Below, piece after piece: positions 9,060-15,636 of a stretch of DNA of 43,915 bases. The DNA lies in contig NZ_AEJF01000077.1 in assembly GCF_001028175.1 (NCBI RefSeq), positions 1 to 43,915 on the forward strand, in the 5' to 3' direction. The notes under the pieces were generated by a model that searched no databases, had not been told where the DNA came from, and was given only the letters and a program-made list of their open reading frames with translations. The DNA comes from Caballeronia mineralivorans PML1(12) (GTDB taxonomy: Bacteria; Pseudomonadota; Gammaproteobacteria; Burkholderiales; Burkholderiaceae). A program made the position numbers and the translations under genes. Within the stretch, counting starts at the first letter, position 1, and each line of letters starts with the position of its first letter.

Positions 9060-9170
9060 TTAGTAACGCCCGGGCGAACAATAGATGCCGCTCGCGGCGT
9101 CGCGATACAGGACTGCAATCCGGAAAAGCACGATGAAAAGTGTCGATCGTATGCCGCATCCCCGCGACAT
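9060..9170 (-). CDS. Possible 36-codon leader ORF between riboswitch and cobW
   Basis: An ATG at 9170 opens a 36-residue frame with a hydrophobic core (LFIVLFRIAVLY) between the B12 box and cobW. No strong ribosome binding site precedes it (only a weak GAAGCGA) and I recognise no family. It may be chance, or a leader peptide translated from the riboswitch-controlled mRNA. A short hydrophobic ORF also follows the other riboswitch at 9915. Confidence 0.25.
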   Translation of the reverse strand: MSRGCGIRSTLFIVLFRIAVLYRDAASGIYCSPGRY

Positions 9171-9189
9171 CGTTCGCTTCAGGTGTTGA

Positions 9190-9440
9190 TTCGTTCCGGC
9201 CGGTATCCGGGCTGACGAAAATGCCGCTTCACCTTCCCGCATGACATAGGCATGCAGTGGTCTTTTGAAGCCGGCTTTACCGCGCGAGGTAGGGGAAAAC
9301 TGGGTAAAACCACGCCACGCGATTTTCGCTTGACCGTTGCGGGGGCAGCGCAGGTTGGCACGGCCGAGGATCCGGCAACGCTTCCTGCTTCCCGTTTAAC
9401 TGCGCGCAGCAGACACCGCGCGCGAGCACCAGAAAACCGC
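9190..9440 (-). ncRNA. Cobalamin riboswitch upstream of cobW-cobN-chlI/D
   Basis: Read on the minus strand, the elements of the class-I cobalamin aptamer appear in order: CTGGTGCTCGCGCGCGG, TTAAACGGGAAGCAGG, the core CTGCGCTGCCCCCGCAACGG, CCACTG, GGGAAGGTGAAGCGG, and the B12 box AGCCCGGATACCGGCC (9213-9198). Such RNAs bind adenosylcobalamin and reduce expression of downstream genes. The 5' limit is set by the predicted promoter and is approximate. It controls cobW-cobN-chlI/chlD. Confidence 0.93.
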
Positions 9441-9445
9441 CGCCA

Positions 9446-9474
9446 AGTCTAGGCTGCTGGTGGGTTAGCGTCAA
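9446..9474 (-). promoter_or_regulatory. Sigma-70-type promoter for the cobW operon
   Basis: On the minus strand TTGACG (9474-9469) and TAGACT (9451-9446) are separated by exactly 17 bases, close to the -35/-10 consensus. Transcription would begin near 9440, right at the 5' edge of the riboswitch, which supports both calls. Confidence 0.65.
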
Positions 9475-9605
9475 GGTTTGGGCGGCCTGTAAAAGGGGCT
9501 TTCACGGACGCCGGCAGACAAGAGGCTCCGCCTATGCGAACCGGAAAAACCTTCGCCGTTGGTGGAATTCAGCCTGTAAAACCCCAGCGCAAGCAGCACC
9601 CGCTG

Positions 9606-9614
9606 TGCTATCTT
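9606..9614 (+). promoter_or_regulatory. Possible extended -10 promoter for the cobA operon
   Basis: TGC followed by TATCTT resembles an extended -10 element just in front of the plus-strand riboswitch. I see no convincing -35 box. The element is proposed mainly from its position. Confidence 0.3.
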
Positions 9615-9615
9615 T

Positions 9616-9866
9616 GGCCAGCGTCTGGTGCTCACGCGCGCTTTTCCCGCGCGCGTAGTTAAACGGGAAACAGGATGCACAAGCGCCTTTTTTCACACGC
9701 TTGTGCCGACAAAGACCTGTGCTGTCCCCGCAACGGTACGCGACCCGTGCCCGCTTCGACTCCCTCTCATTCGAACCGGGTGCCCATTTCCTCCACGGCC
9801 ACTGCTCCCACGAGCGGGAAGGCGAGCGGAATGCGGTCGCCAAGCCCGGATACCGGCCAGTCGCCA
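9616..9866 (+). ncRNA. Cobalamin riboswitch upstream of cobA-cobE-cobO-cobB
   Basis: The class-I cobalamin aptamer parts appear in order: TCTGGTGCTCACGCGCGC, GTTAAACGGGAAACAGG, the core CTGTGCTGTCCCCGCAACGG, GCCACTGC, GAGCGGGAAGGCGAGCGG, and the B12 box AGCCCGGATACCGGCC (9843-9858), identical to that of the minus-strand riboswitch. A short GTGGC/GCCAC stem (9868-9872 with 9895-9899) follows and could belong to the expression platform. It should repress the cobA operon when B12 is abundant. Confidence 0.93.
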
Positions 9867-9914
9867 AGTGGCACGCTCTAAAAGCGCGCTGGACGCCACA
9901 TCCGCGAGGGACGG

Positions 9915-10019
9915 ATGAAGGACGTAATGCTTATATCGTCTTACATGAATTCAATTTTTCAGCGTTTGCGCTGGGCCGCCTCCGTGCTTCTAGCCCCCGC
10001 GCACGGAGCGCATCCGTGA
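9915..10019 (+). CDS. Possible 34-codon leader ORF coupled to cobA
   Basis: An ATG at 9915, preceded by GAGGG four bases upstream, starts a 34-residue frame whose TGA overlaps the GTG start of cobA (GTGA, 10016-10019). In-frame ATGs at 9927 (after AAGGA) and 9945 could also serve. The peptide has a basic then hydrophobic pattern (RLRW, AASVLLAPA), a little like a signal peptide. It sits between the riboswitch and cobA, so the riboswitch may control its initiation and cobA may be translated by coupling. No known family is recognised; the ORF is short enough to be chance. Confidence 0.4.
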   Translation: MKDVMLISSYMNSIFQRLRWAASVLLAPAHGAHP

Positions 10020-10783
10020 GCGCGCCCGCCCGCGTCTGGCTCATAGGCGCCGGCCCCGGAGACGTCGAACTGATGACGCTCAAAGCCGTGCGCGCTTTGT
10101 CGGAAGCCGATGTCGTGCTCGTCGACGACCTCGTGAATCCCGACGTGCTGAAGTTCGCCCGCGCCAACGCAGTCATTCAATACGTCGGCAAGCGCGGCGG
10201 GCATCCTTCCACGCCGCAAGCGGTGATCATCGAAGAAATGCTGGCCCATGTGCGCGCCGGCCGCGTGGTTGCGCGGCTGAAAGGCGGGGACCCATTCGTG
10301 TTCGGGCGCGGCGGCGAAGAGGTCCAGGCGCTGCACGCAGCCGGCGTGCAAGTGGACGTGGTCGGCGGCATCACGGCGGGCATTGCCGCGCCGGCCGCCG
10401 TGGGCATTCCGGTCACGCATCGCGATCACACCATGGGCGTCGTGTTTGTCACCGGCCACGGCGCCAGCCGCGAATCGGGTGCGCTCGAGCCTGACTGGCG
10501 CGCGCTCGTCGCGACGAAGATGACGCTTGTCGTGTACATGGGCGTGCGGCGGCTCGCCGATATCACCAATGCACTGGTCGATGCCGGGCTCGATCCCGAG
10601 ACCCCTTGCGCCGCGATAGAACGTGCTACTCGCCCCGATCAACGGCATCTGCGTGCGCCGCTCAGGCACCTCGCGCAAGCGGTGGAACACGCGGGAATCG
10701 GTGCGCCGACTATTGTCGTGATCGGCTCGGTAGCCGGGCTGGGCATTGCCAGTCCGCTGGATTACGTCGCTCAGCAACCGTGA
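10016..10783 (+). CDS. cobA: Uroporphyrinogen-III C-methyltransferase CobA (SUMT)
   Basis: The 255-residue protein methylates uroporphyrinogen III at C-2 and C-7 with SAM to give precorrin-2, the entry step from haem/sirohaem precursors into corrins. Family motifs are GAGPGDVELMTLKA (about 11-24), VDDLVN, KGGDPFVFGRGGEE, and the PAAVGIPVTHRD region. The GTG start at 10016 is chosen because GGAG lies seven bases upstream and the family signature begins about ten residues later; in-frame sequence further upstream is riboswitch RNA. Its end overlaps cobE (GTGA). It is a single-domain SUMT, not a CysG fusion. Confidence 0.93.
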   Translation: MSAPARVWLIGAGPGDVELMTLKAVRALSEADVVLVDDLVNPDVLKFARANAVIQYVGKRGGHPSTPQAVIIEEMLAHVRAGRVVARLKGGDPFVFGRGGEEVQALHAAGVQVDVVGGITAGIAAPAAVGIPVTHRDHTMGVVFVTGHGASRESGALEPDWRALVATKMTLVVYMGVRRLADITNALVDAGLDPETPCAAIERATRPDQRHLRAPLRHLAQAVEHAGIGAPTIVVIGSVAGLGIASPLDYVAQQP

Positions 10784-11178
10784 ACACATGGGTCATCGGC
10801 ATAGGCTGCCGGCGCGGAGTGAGCGTCGAACAGATTCATGCAGCGGTGTTCGCGGCATTGGGTGCACGACCGTTTGCGAACGTCCGCGCACTGGCATCGA
10901 TCGATAGCAAGAAGGACGAAACCGCGCTGATCGAATTTGCTGCTCGTCACGGTTTGCCGCTGCAATTTTTTTCGAAGCAACACATCGCGCAGATCGAGAC
11001 CAGCGCGTCGGAACGGCTACAAAAGCTTATTGGCATCGATGGCGTTTGCGAACCTTGCGCGCTGCTGGCATCGCGTGACGGACGAATCATAGTGCCGAAA
11101 ATGGTGGCCGATGGCGTGACCGTCGCTATCGCTGAAGACAACCCGAAACAACAGACTGACAACCAGAGAACGCGATGA
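10780..11178 (+). CDS. cobE: CobE, CbiG C-terminal-domain protein
   Basis: The 132-residue protein matches the CbiG C-terminal domain family, as in CobE: VIGIGCRRGVS near the N-terminus, ASIDSKKDE (the lysine/aspartate motif), and VCEPCALLAS. CobE is required for aerobic B12 synthesis, but its reaction is not firmly known. The GTG start overlaps the cobA stop and its own TGA overlaps the cobO ATG, so it is tightly coupled. It carries the conserved motif that is degraded in the CbiG part of the cobJ fusion, so the cluster has one intact and one diverged copy of this domain. Confidence 0.85.
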   Translation: MNTWVIGIGCRRGVSVEQIHAAVFAALGARPFANVRALASIDSKKDETALIEFAARHGLPLQFFSKQHIAQIETSASERLQKLIGIDGVCEPCALLASRDGRIIVPKMVADGVTVAIAEDNPKQQTDNQRTR

Positions 11179-11777
11179 AAACGGACGAAGAAGCGCATCT
11201 GCGCATGACACAGCGACGCAAGGAAGGCCACGAAAAAAAGCAGGCCGCCGCTGCGCGCGAGAAGGGTCTTTTGATCGTCAATACCGGTACGGGCAAGGGT
11301 AAAACAACGGCGGCATTCGGCATGGCCGTACGCGTGCTCGGACACGGCATGCGGCTCGGCGTGGTGCAGTTCATCAAGGGCGCGCTGCATACATCGGAGC
11401 GCGATTTCCTCGGCGCAATCGCAAACTGCGATTTCATCACCATGGGCGACGGCTATACATGGGACACGCAGAATCGCGATGCCGACATCGCAACGGCTCG
11501 CAAAGGTTGGGACGCGGCACGCAAGATGATTGAAAGCGGCGAGTATCAGATGGTCGTGCTCGATGAGCTCTGCACGGTGCTCAAATACGAATATCTACCG
11601 CTCGACGAAGTGCTCGCAGTGCTCAACGCGCGGCCTGAAATGCTGCACGTGGTCGTGACAGGCCGTCATGCACCCGAAGCGCTGATCGAGGCCGCCGATC
11701 TCGTGACCGAGATGCGTCCGATCAAGCATCCGTATCGCGAGCAAGGGGTGAAGGCGCAACGCGGCGTCGAGTTCTGA
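11175..11777 (+). CDS. cobO: Cob(I)yrinic acid a,c-diamide adenosyltransferase CobO
   Basis: The 200-residue CobO/BtuR/CobA-type enzyme transfers the 5'-deoxyadenosyl group of ATP to the reduced cobalt of corrinoids. It has the unusual P-loop GTGKGKTT (38-45), followed by GHGMRLGVVQFIKG, VVLDELC, and VVTGRHAPEALIEAADLVTEM, all characteristic. The ATG overlaps the cobE stop, and cobB starts one base after its TGA. It acts on the product of cobalt insertion by CobN and on salvaged corrinoids. Confidence 0.95.
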   Translation: MKTDEEAHLRMTQRRKEGHEKKQAAAAREKGLLIVNTGTGKGKTTAAFGMAVRVLGHGMRLGVVQFIKGALHTSERDFLGAIANCDFITMGDGYTWDTQNRDADIATARKGWDAARKMIESGEYQMVVLDELCTVLKYEYLPLDEVLAVLNARPEMLHVVVTGRHAPEALIEAADLVTEMRPIKHPYREQGVKAQRGVEF

Positions 11778-11778
11778 C

Positions 11779-13077
11779 GTGCGCGCCTGCCCCGCTTTGT
11801 TCATCAGCGCGCCCGCGTCGAACCAGGGTAAAACCACGGTCACCGCCGGGCTCGCGCGCTATCACGCGCGGCTCGGCCGGCGCGTGCGTGTCTTCAAGAC
11901 GGGCCCCGACTTTCTCGATCCGATGATCCTGGAGCGCGCATCCGGTGCTCCGGTGTACTCGCTGCATCTGTGGATGGTCGGCGAAAGCGGCTGCCGCGCG
12001 TTGCTCGCGGAAGCGGCGCAGACAGCCGATCTGATCCTGATCGAAGGCGTGATGGGTCTCTTCGACGGCACGCCCAGCAGCGCCGATCTCGCGACCACGT
12101 TTGGCGTGCCGGTGCTGGTCGTGATTGGCGCACATGGGATGGCGCAGACGTTCGGTGCGATGGCGTTCGGGCTCGCGCGATATCGTTCTGATCTCCCGTT
12201 TCATGGCGTGCTTGCCAATCGCGTGGCATCGGCACGGCATGCGCAAATGCTGGGCGAAGCGATCCCCGAAGGGATTCGATATTGCGGTCATCTGTCGAGC
12301 GCCGACGACATCGCGTTACCCGGCCGGCATCTGGGTCTGACGCAAGCGGCCGAGGTGGCGGATCTTGATGCACGGCTGGATCGTGCTGCGGATGCTATCG
12401 GCGAGACGACGTTGCGAGAGCTCCCACCAGCAGTTGTATTCAATCACGAAGCCCGCGAGCAGCCGCCACGTCTGCTGGAAGGCATGCACATTGCCATCGC
12501 CCGCGACGCTGCGTTTTCGTTCATCTATCCCGCCAATCTCGATCTGCTCACCGCGCTGGGCGCGACACTTTCAAGCTTCTCGCCCCTCGCCGATGAACCT
12601 GTTCCGGCCAACGCCGATGCACTCTATCTGCCCGGCGGTTATCCCGAACTGCACGCTGCCCGGCTCGCCACCAACGCAGCTAGCGCGGCCTCTATTCACG
12701 CACACGTTGAAGCGGGAAAACCGGTGGTCGCGGAATGCGGCGGCATGCTGTATCTTCTCGACTCGCTGACGGACATCGACGGTTCGCAGCACGCCATGCT
12801 CGCCCTTCTGTCCGGCCACGCGAAGATGCAAAAACGCCTCGCACGGCTCGCGATGCAGCGTGTTGAAAGCCGTCACGGCATCAGCACCGGCCACACCTTC
12901 CACTACTCGTCGATGACAACCGGCATGTCTCCCGTACTCACCGCGACGCATGCCACCACGGGCGTGGAAGGCGAAGCGATCTACCGTCATGGTCCGATCA
13001 CCGCTACCTACATGCACACTTACTGGCCGACGAATTCGGCGGCCGCCGCCGCCCTCTTTCGCGGCGAACCGCTATGA
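11779..13077 (+). CDS. cobB: Hydrogenobyrinic/cobyrinic acid a,c-diamide synthase CobB
   Basis: The 432-residue glutamine amidotransferase amidates the a and c side chains using ATP and glutamine. The N-terminal synthetase domain has the P-loop SAPASNQGKTT (10-20) and KTGPDFLDP. The C-terminal class-I amidotransferase domain has the nucleophile C320 in VAECGGM and a conserved histidine in YMHTYWPTN. In the aerobic pathway the product is the CobN substrate. The GTG at 11779 follows the cobO stop immediately, and the 3' end overlaps the DUF1289 gene by four bases (ATGA). Confidence 0.94.
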   Translation: MRACPALFISAPASNQGKTTVTAGLARYHARLGRRVRVFKTGPDFLDPMILERASGAPVYSLHLWMVGESGCRALLAEAAQTADLILIEGVMGLFDGTPSSADLATTFGVPVLVVIGAHGMAQTFGAMAFGLARYRSDLPFHGVLANRVASARHAQMLGEAIPEGIRYCGHLSSADDIALPGRHLGLTQAAEVADLDARLDRAADAIGETTLRELPPAVVFNHEAREQPPRLLEGMHIAIARDAAFSFIYPANLDLLTALGATLSSFSPLADEPVPANADALYLPGGYPELHAARLATNAASAASIHAHVEAGKPVVAECGGMLYLLDSLTDIDGSQHAMLALLSGHAKMQKRLARLAMQRVESRHGISTGHTFHYSSMTTGMSPVLTATHATTGVEGEAIYRHGPITATYMHTYWPTNSAAAAALFRGEPL

Positions 13078-13310
13078 CAATGCCTATGGAAATGGAATTA
13101 CCGCTTGAACTGACATTCACCATCGAACGCGCCAGGCAGCTTCAACCCGTGGGGTCGCCTTGCACGGACGTATGCCGGCTCGACAAGATCACGGGTCATT
13201 GCGAGGGTTGCTTCAGAAGCCGCGAGGAAATCAAGGCCTGGAAGACGATGCCCGATACGGACAAACTCGCTCTCTTCGACACCCTTCTTGCACGCAAGGC
13301 TGCGGCATAA
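13074..13310 (+). CDS. DUF1289 small cysteine-motif protein
   Basis: The 78-residue protein contains the DUF1289 pattern: four cysteines as C30-x3-C34-x8-C43-x2-C46 in SPCTDVCRLD and HCEGCFRS, then REEIKAW. The cysteines suggest a metal- or cluster-binding knuckle, but the family has no established function. It starts inside the cobB stop (ATGA), so it is translationally coupled to the last cob gene, and it is followed by a terminator. An ATG at 13080 is a possible alternative start. Its fixed place in a cobalamin operon is suggestive, not proof of a role in B12 synthesis. Confidence 0.85.
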   Translation: MTMPMEMELPLELTFTIERARQLQPVGSPCTDVCRLDKITGHCEGCFRSREEIKAWKTMPDTDKLALFDTLLARKAAA

Positions 13311-13314
13311 AAAA

Positions 13315-13350
13315 GGGCGGCTCATGGGCCCCCCTGGGCCGCCCCTCTTT
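13315..13350. terminator. Bidirectional terminator between the cob operon and cbtA
   Basis: GGGCGGC (13315-13321) pairs with GCCGCCC (13338-13344), flanked by an A-run on the left and a CTCTTT tract on the right. It lies between convergent DUF1289 and cbtA and could stop transcription in both directions. Confidence 0.75.
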
Positions 13351-13365
13351 CACGCAACAACTCGT

Positions 13366-14133
13366 TCAGGCCGGAGCCACGCGCCGCGCCGGCACTCGCT
13401 CCATTGCGCGTTGTGCGAGGACACCGAAGAGCAGGCTGAGCATGGTCCAGATCACCGCCTGAATACCGATCGCCGCAACGCGGAAATTCCACAGCACCGT
13501 CGCTGAAAACAGCTTGGGCACTTCATCGACGGGCGGCAGCGCGAAGTACGCCAGCGCCATCAGCACGATATAAACGGCCACGGCGATCAGCGCAGCGTTC
13601 CAGCTACCGTGCGACGCCTGCATACGACGCTGCAGCCGGACGGCAAACACGGCCACCACGAGCGAGATCGCGACCATGCCGAAAAACAATGCGGTACGTG
13701 CGCCGATGGTCTCAGGATTGCCCACGGACGGTGGATTCGGAGGGTACTTGAGGAACGGCACGATGGCGATAGTCACGAAGCCGAACAGGCCAAGCAACGC
13801 CGACGTGCCGCGTGCGCGCAAAGCGCCGAGCCGCCCATACGAGAAGGCGAATACGAGCGAGAACAGGCCGCCCAACGCTGTGCCGAACACCGAGACGCCG
13901 GTCAGCAAACCCAGTCCCGCTTGTGTGCCGCGACTGACTAGTTCGACGTCATCGCCGTGATCGTGCGCATGTCCCGCCGCTGCGTCAGCTTGTTCGCGCG
14001 CTTGCTCCTGCTGCGATTCGAACGCAATCGCGCGATCCACCGATGGCTCGCCAAAGGTTTTAGCAAAGCAGAAGCCGAGCAGGCCCGCAACGAGTCCCGC
14101 GATCATGCCGCGTATCAAAAGATTTCGGATCAT
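13366..14133 (-). CDS. cbtA: Predicted cobalt transporter subunit CbtA
   Basis: The 255-residue membrane protein has about five hydrophobic spans, beginning with LLIRGMIAGLVAGLLGFCFA, and a His/Asp-rich loop (GHAHDHGDD) after the first. CbtA proteins occur with CbtB under B12 riboswitches and are predicted cobalt importers. It follows cbtB by eight bases and shares its riboswitch. Its gene end faces the cob operon terminator. Placement beside the biosynthetic genes fits cobalt supply for CobN; transport itself is inferred from the family. Confidence 0.88.
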   Translation of the reverse strand: MIRNLLIRGMIAGLVAGLLGFCFAKTFGEPSVDRAIAFESQQEQAREQADAAAGHAHDHGDDVELVSRGTQAGLGLLTGVSVFGTALGGLFSLVFAFSYGRLGALRARGTSALLGLFGFVTIAIVPFLKYPPNPPSVGNPETIGARTALFFGMVAISLVVAVFAVRLQRRMQASHGSWNAALIAVAVYIVLMALAYFALPPVDEVPKLFSATVLWNFRVAAIGIQAVIWTMLSLLFGVLAQRAMERVPARRVAPA

Positions 14134-14141
14134 GGACGGCC

Positions 14142-14375
14142 TCAGTGGCAGGGGAAGCCGAGCAGATGGCGACCGTCGTGGACAAACTCGTGGATATACA
14201 TACCCTGGAAGATCGAGGTCGCGCCTTGTTCGGCACCGACGAAATAAATCGCGATCAGCAAAAGCAGGCCGATAAACACAGCCCAGGGCAACACTTCACG
14301 CACCGGAATGGGTACCGGTGCATCAAATGCGGGATTATTGCCAGACAGATTGGCGGATACGGCAGGATGATTCAT
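14142..14375 (-). CDS. cbtB: Predicted cobalt transporter subunit CbtB
   Basis: The 77-residue protein has one membrane span (about 31-48, WAVFIGLLLLIAIYFVG) and a C-terminal histidine cluster, H62, H66, H70, C76 and H77, in IHEFVHDGRHLLGFPCH. This is the hallmark of CbtB and a likely metal site. The ATG at 14375 is chosen because a longer in-frame extension would run into the riboswitch, and TTGGAG lies about eight bases upstream of this ATG. It is first in the cbtB-cbtA unit. Confidence 0.9.
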   Translation of the reverse strand: MNHPAVSANLSGNNPAFDAPVPIPVREVLPWAVFIGLLLLIAIYFVGAEQGATSIFQGMYIHEFVHDGRHLLGFPCH

Positions 14376-14419
14376 GAACGACTCCAAGGGAAAACGCGTC
14401 CCGTAAGACTTAGGAAAGG

Positions 14420-14526
14420 TTGCAGCGGGGGTCTGACTTGCAGATGCCAATTGAATTTTCCTCAATCGACAACCGCTCACAGTGGCGCGACCGTGCCGGA
14501 CTCTCACCGGCTTCCTCGCGCTGCAA
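14420..14526 (-). ncRNA. Compact cobalamin riboswitch upstream of cbtBA
   Basis: On the minus strand TTGCAGCG (14526-14519) pairs perfectly with CGCTGCAA (14427-14420) to close a domain of about 107 nt. Inside are GGAAGCCGGTGAGAGTCCGG, CACGGTCGCGCCACTGT and AAGTCAGACCC, the cobalamin riboswitch core and a B12-box equivalent. It is much shorter than the two riboswitches near 9.2-9.9 kb, as is seen in front of cbtB in other bacteria. It should shut off cobalt uptake when B12 is sufficient. Confidence 0.88.
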
Positions 14527-14583
14527 GTTTGTCATTCTATGATGTGACAGCGGAAAGTAAAGCGATGCCTTAAATAGAGCGCC

Positions 14584-15144
14584 ATGAAAACCGAACTTAT
14601 TTTGCTATGCCACGCGGCCACTCACGCAATGAAGAGCGGCCTCTTCCCGAGTGCCGACGATGCCATCGACGAGCTTGAGCAAGCTCGACTTCCGAAACTC
14701 GCTTCGATGTTTCAACCCGATAGCGTCATTACCAGCGCGGCAAGCGCGGCTGTACAAACCGGACGAACGTTCGGAATCGAAGCGAGTGTGGACACGTCAT
14801 GGAACGACCTGGATTATGGTCTTTGGCAAGGCCGCTCGATCCGCGAGATTCACGATGAAGACGCGGCTGGGTTGGGCGCATGGCTTTCCGAACCGGGAAG
14901 CGCCGCGCATGACGGCGAGAGCCTGGAGGCCCTGCAAACAAGGGTTGTCGGCGCGCTGGAGCGCCATCGTGAAGCTGGCGTCACGTTGGCCGTGACGCAT
15001 GCAATCGTGGTCAAGACAGTGCTGGCCACCGTGCTGGACGCACCGCTCACAGCAATCTATCGCATGGACCTGGAGCCGCTTTCGGCCGTCGCGCTGACCC
15101 GCTCAGGCGACGCATGGCGCCTGCGATGCAAGTCTTCCCTATGA
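14584..15144 (+). CDS. CobC-like histidine phosphatase fold, catalytic arginines missing
   Basis: The 186-residue protein has the phosphoglycerate mutase/histidine phosphatase fold and sits where a CobC-type alpha-ribazole phosphatase would be expected. The nucleophile-position histidine (H10), E112 and H139 (VTHA) are present, as is the DLDYGLWQG segment. However, the RHG signature reads C9-H10-A11, and the second arginine of the SxLxRA motif is replaced (SAASAAVQT, 51-59). These arginines bind phosphate, so activity is doubtful. It may be a non-catalytic or repurposed member. It is transcribed divergently from the cbtB riboswitch. Confidence 0.75.
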   Translation: MKTELILLCHAATHAMKSGLFPSADDAIDELEQARLPKLASMFQPDSVITSAASAAVQTGRTFGIEASVDTSWNDLDYGLWQGRSIREIHDEDAAGLGAWLSEPGSAAHDGESLEALQTRVVGALERHREAGVTLAVTHAIVVKTVLATVLDAPLTAIYRMDLEPLSAVALTRSGDAWRLRCKSSL

Positions 15145-15219
15145 CAAAAACACGTCGTTCTTACCGGATGCTGGAAAAAACGAGCTGATGGTGCGAACGT
15201 CCTTGGCCGCTAACTTCAG

Positions 15220-15555
15220 TCAGGCTTTCGCACCGCGTGCCATGCGCTGAAGCGTCGAAAAATCGATCGCGCCTGCGCAAATCCTGATCGCTTCTTTCAG
15301 CGTACGGGGACGTCCCGCCGCAAAGTGCGCTTCAAGAATAGCGATGGCGCGAAGCCGTTCGTCGTTGCCAAGCGTCTCGCCGGTCGCCAGTTCAAGCACC
15401 GATATAAAGTACGTCGCTGGAGGCGTCGCGCTTGGGGAAGCGGTGGGTGTCGCTGCGGGAATCGCGTCTGACCATGCCTGTTTTGCGATGGTCGCTACAT
15501 CGGATTGGGCGCGCCAACCCGCTTCTCTCAGTTCAAATTCGTTTCGACTAGTCAT
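15220..15555 (-). CDS. Hypothetical protein with Ala/Pro/Thr-rich segment
   Basis: The 111-residue protein is of unknown family. The N-terminal third is mildly amphipathic, then comes a low-complexity Ala/Pro/Thr/Ser stretch (about 34-47), then a helical C-terminal part (ERLRAIAILEAHFAAGRPRTLKEAIRI, given here only as its span, about 66-92). The ATG at 15555 is preferred over a TTG one codon earlier. It is soluble by appearance, with no signal peptide. Neither neighbour suggests a role. Confidence 0.6.
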   Translation of the reverse strand: MTSRNEFELREAGWRAQSDVATIAKQAWSDAIPAATPTASPSATPPATYFISVLELATGETLGNDERLRAIAILEAHFAAGRPRTLKEAIRICAGAIDFSTLQRMARGAKA

Positions 15556-15636
15556 CAATCAAGCCCTGAAATAATCCTCGGATCACGTTTAGCTTAGTAG
15601 CAAGGACTATTCCAGCTCGAATATCCGAGCGCTTGT

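Noticed and set aside
7902..9215. 437-codon plus-strand open frame antisense to cobW and its leader
   Set aside because: It covers cobW and part of the riboswitch on the wrong strand and has shadow-frame composition.
9701..10015. Extended N-terminus for CobA
   Set aside because: The in-frame extension would translate the riboswitch; the GTG at 10016 has a good GGAG and matches the family start.
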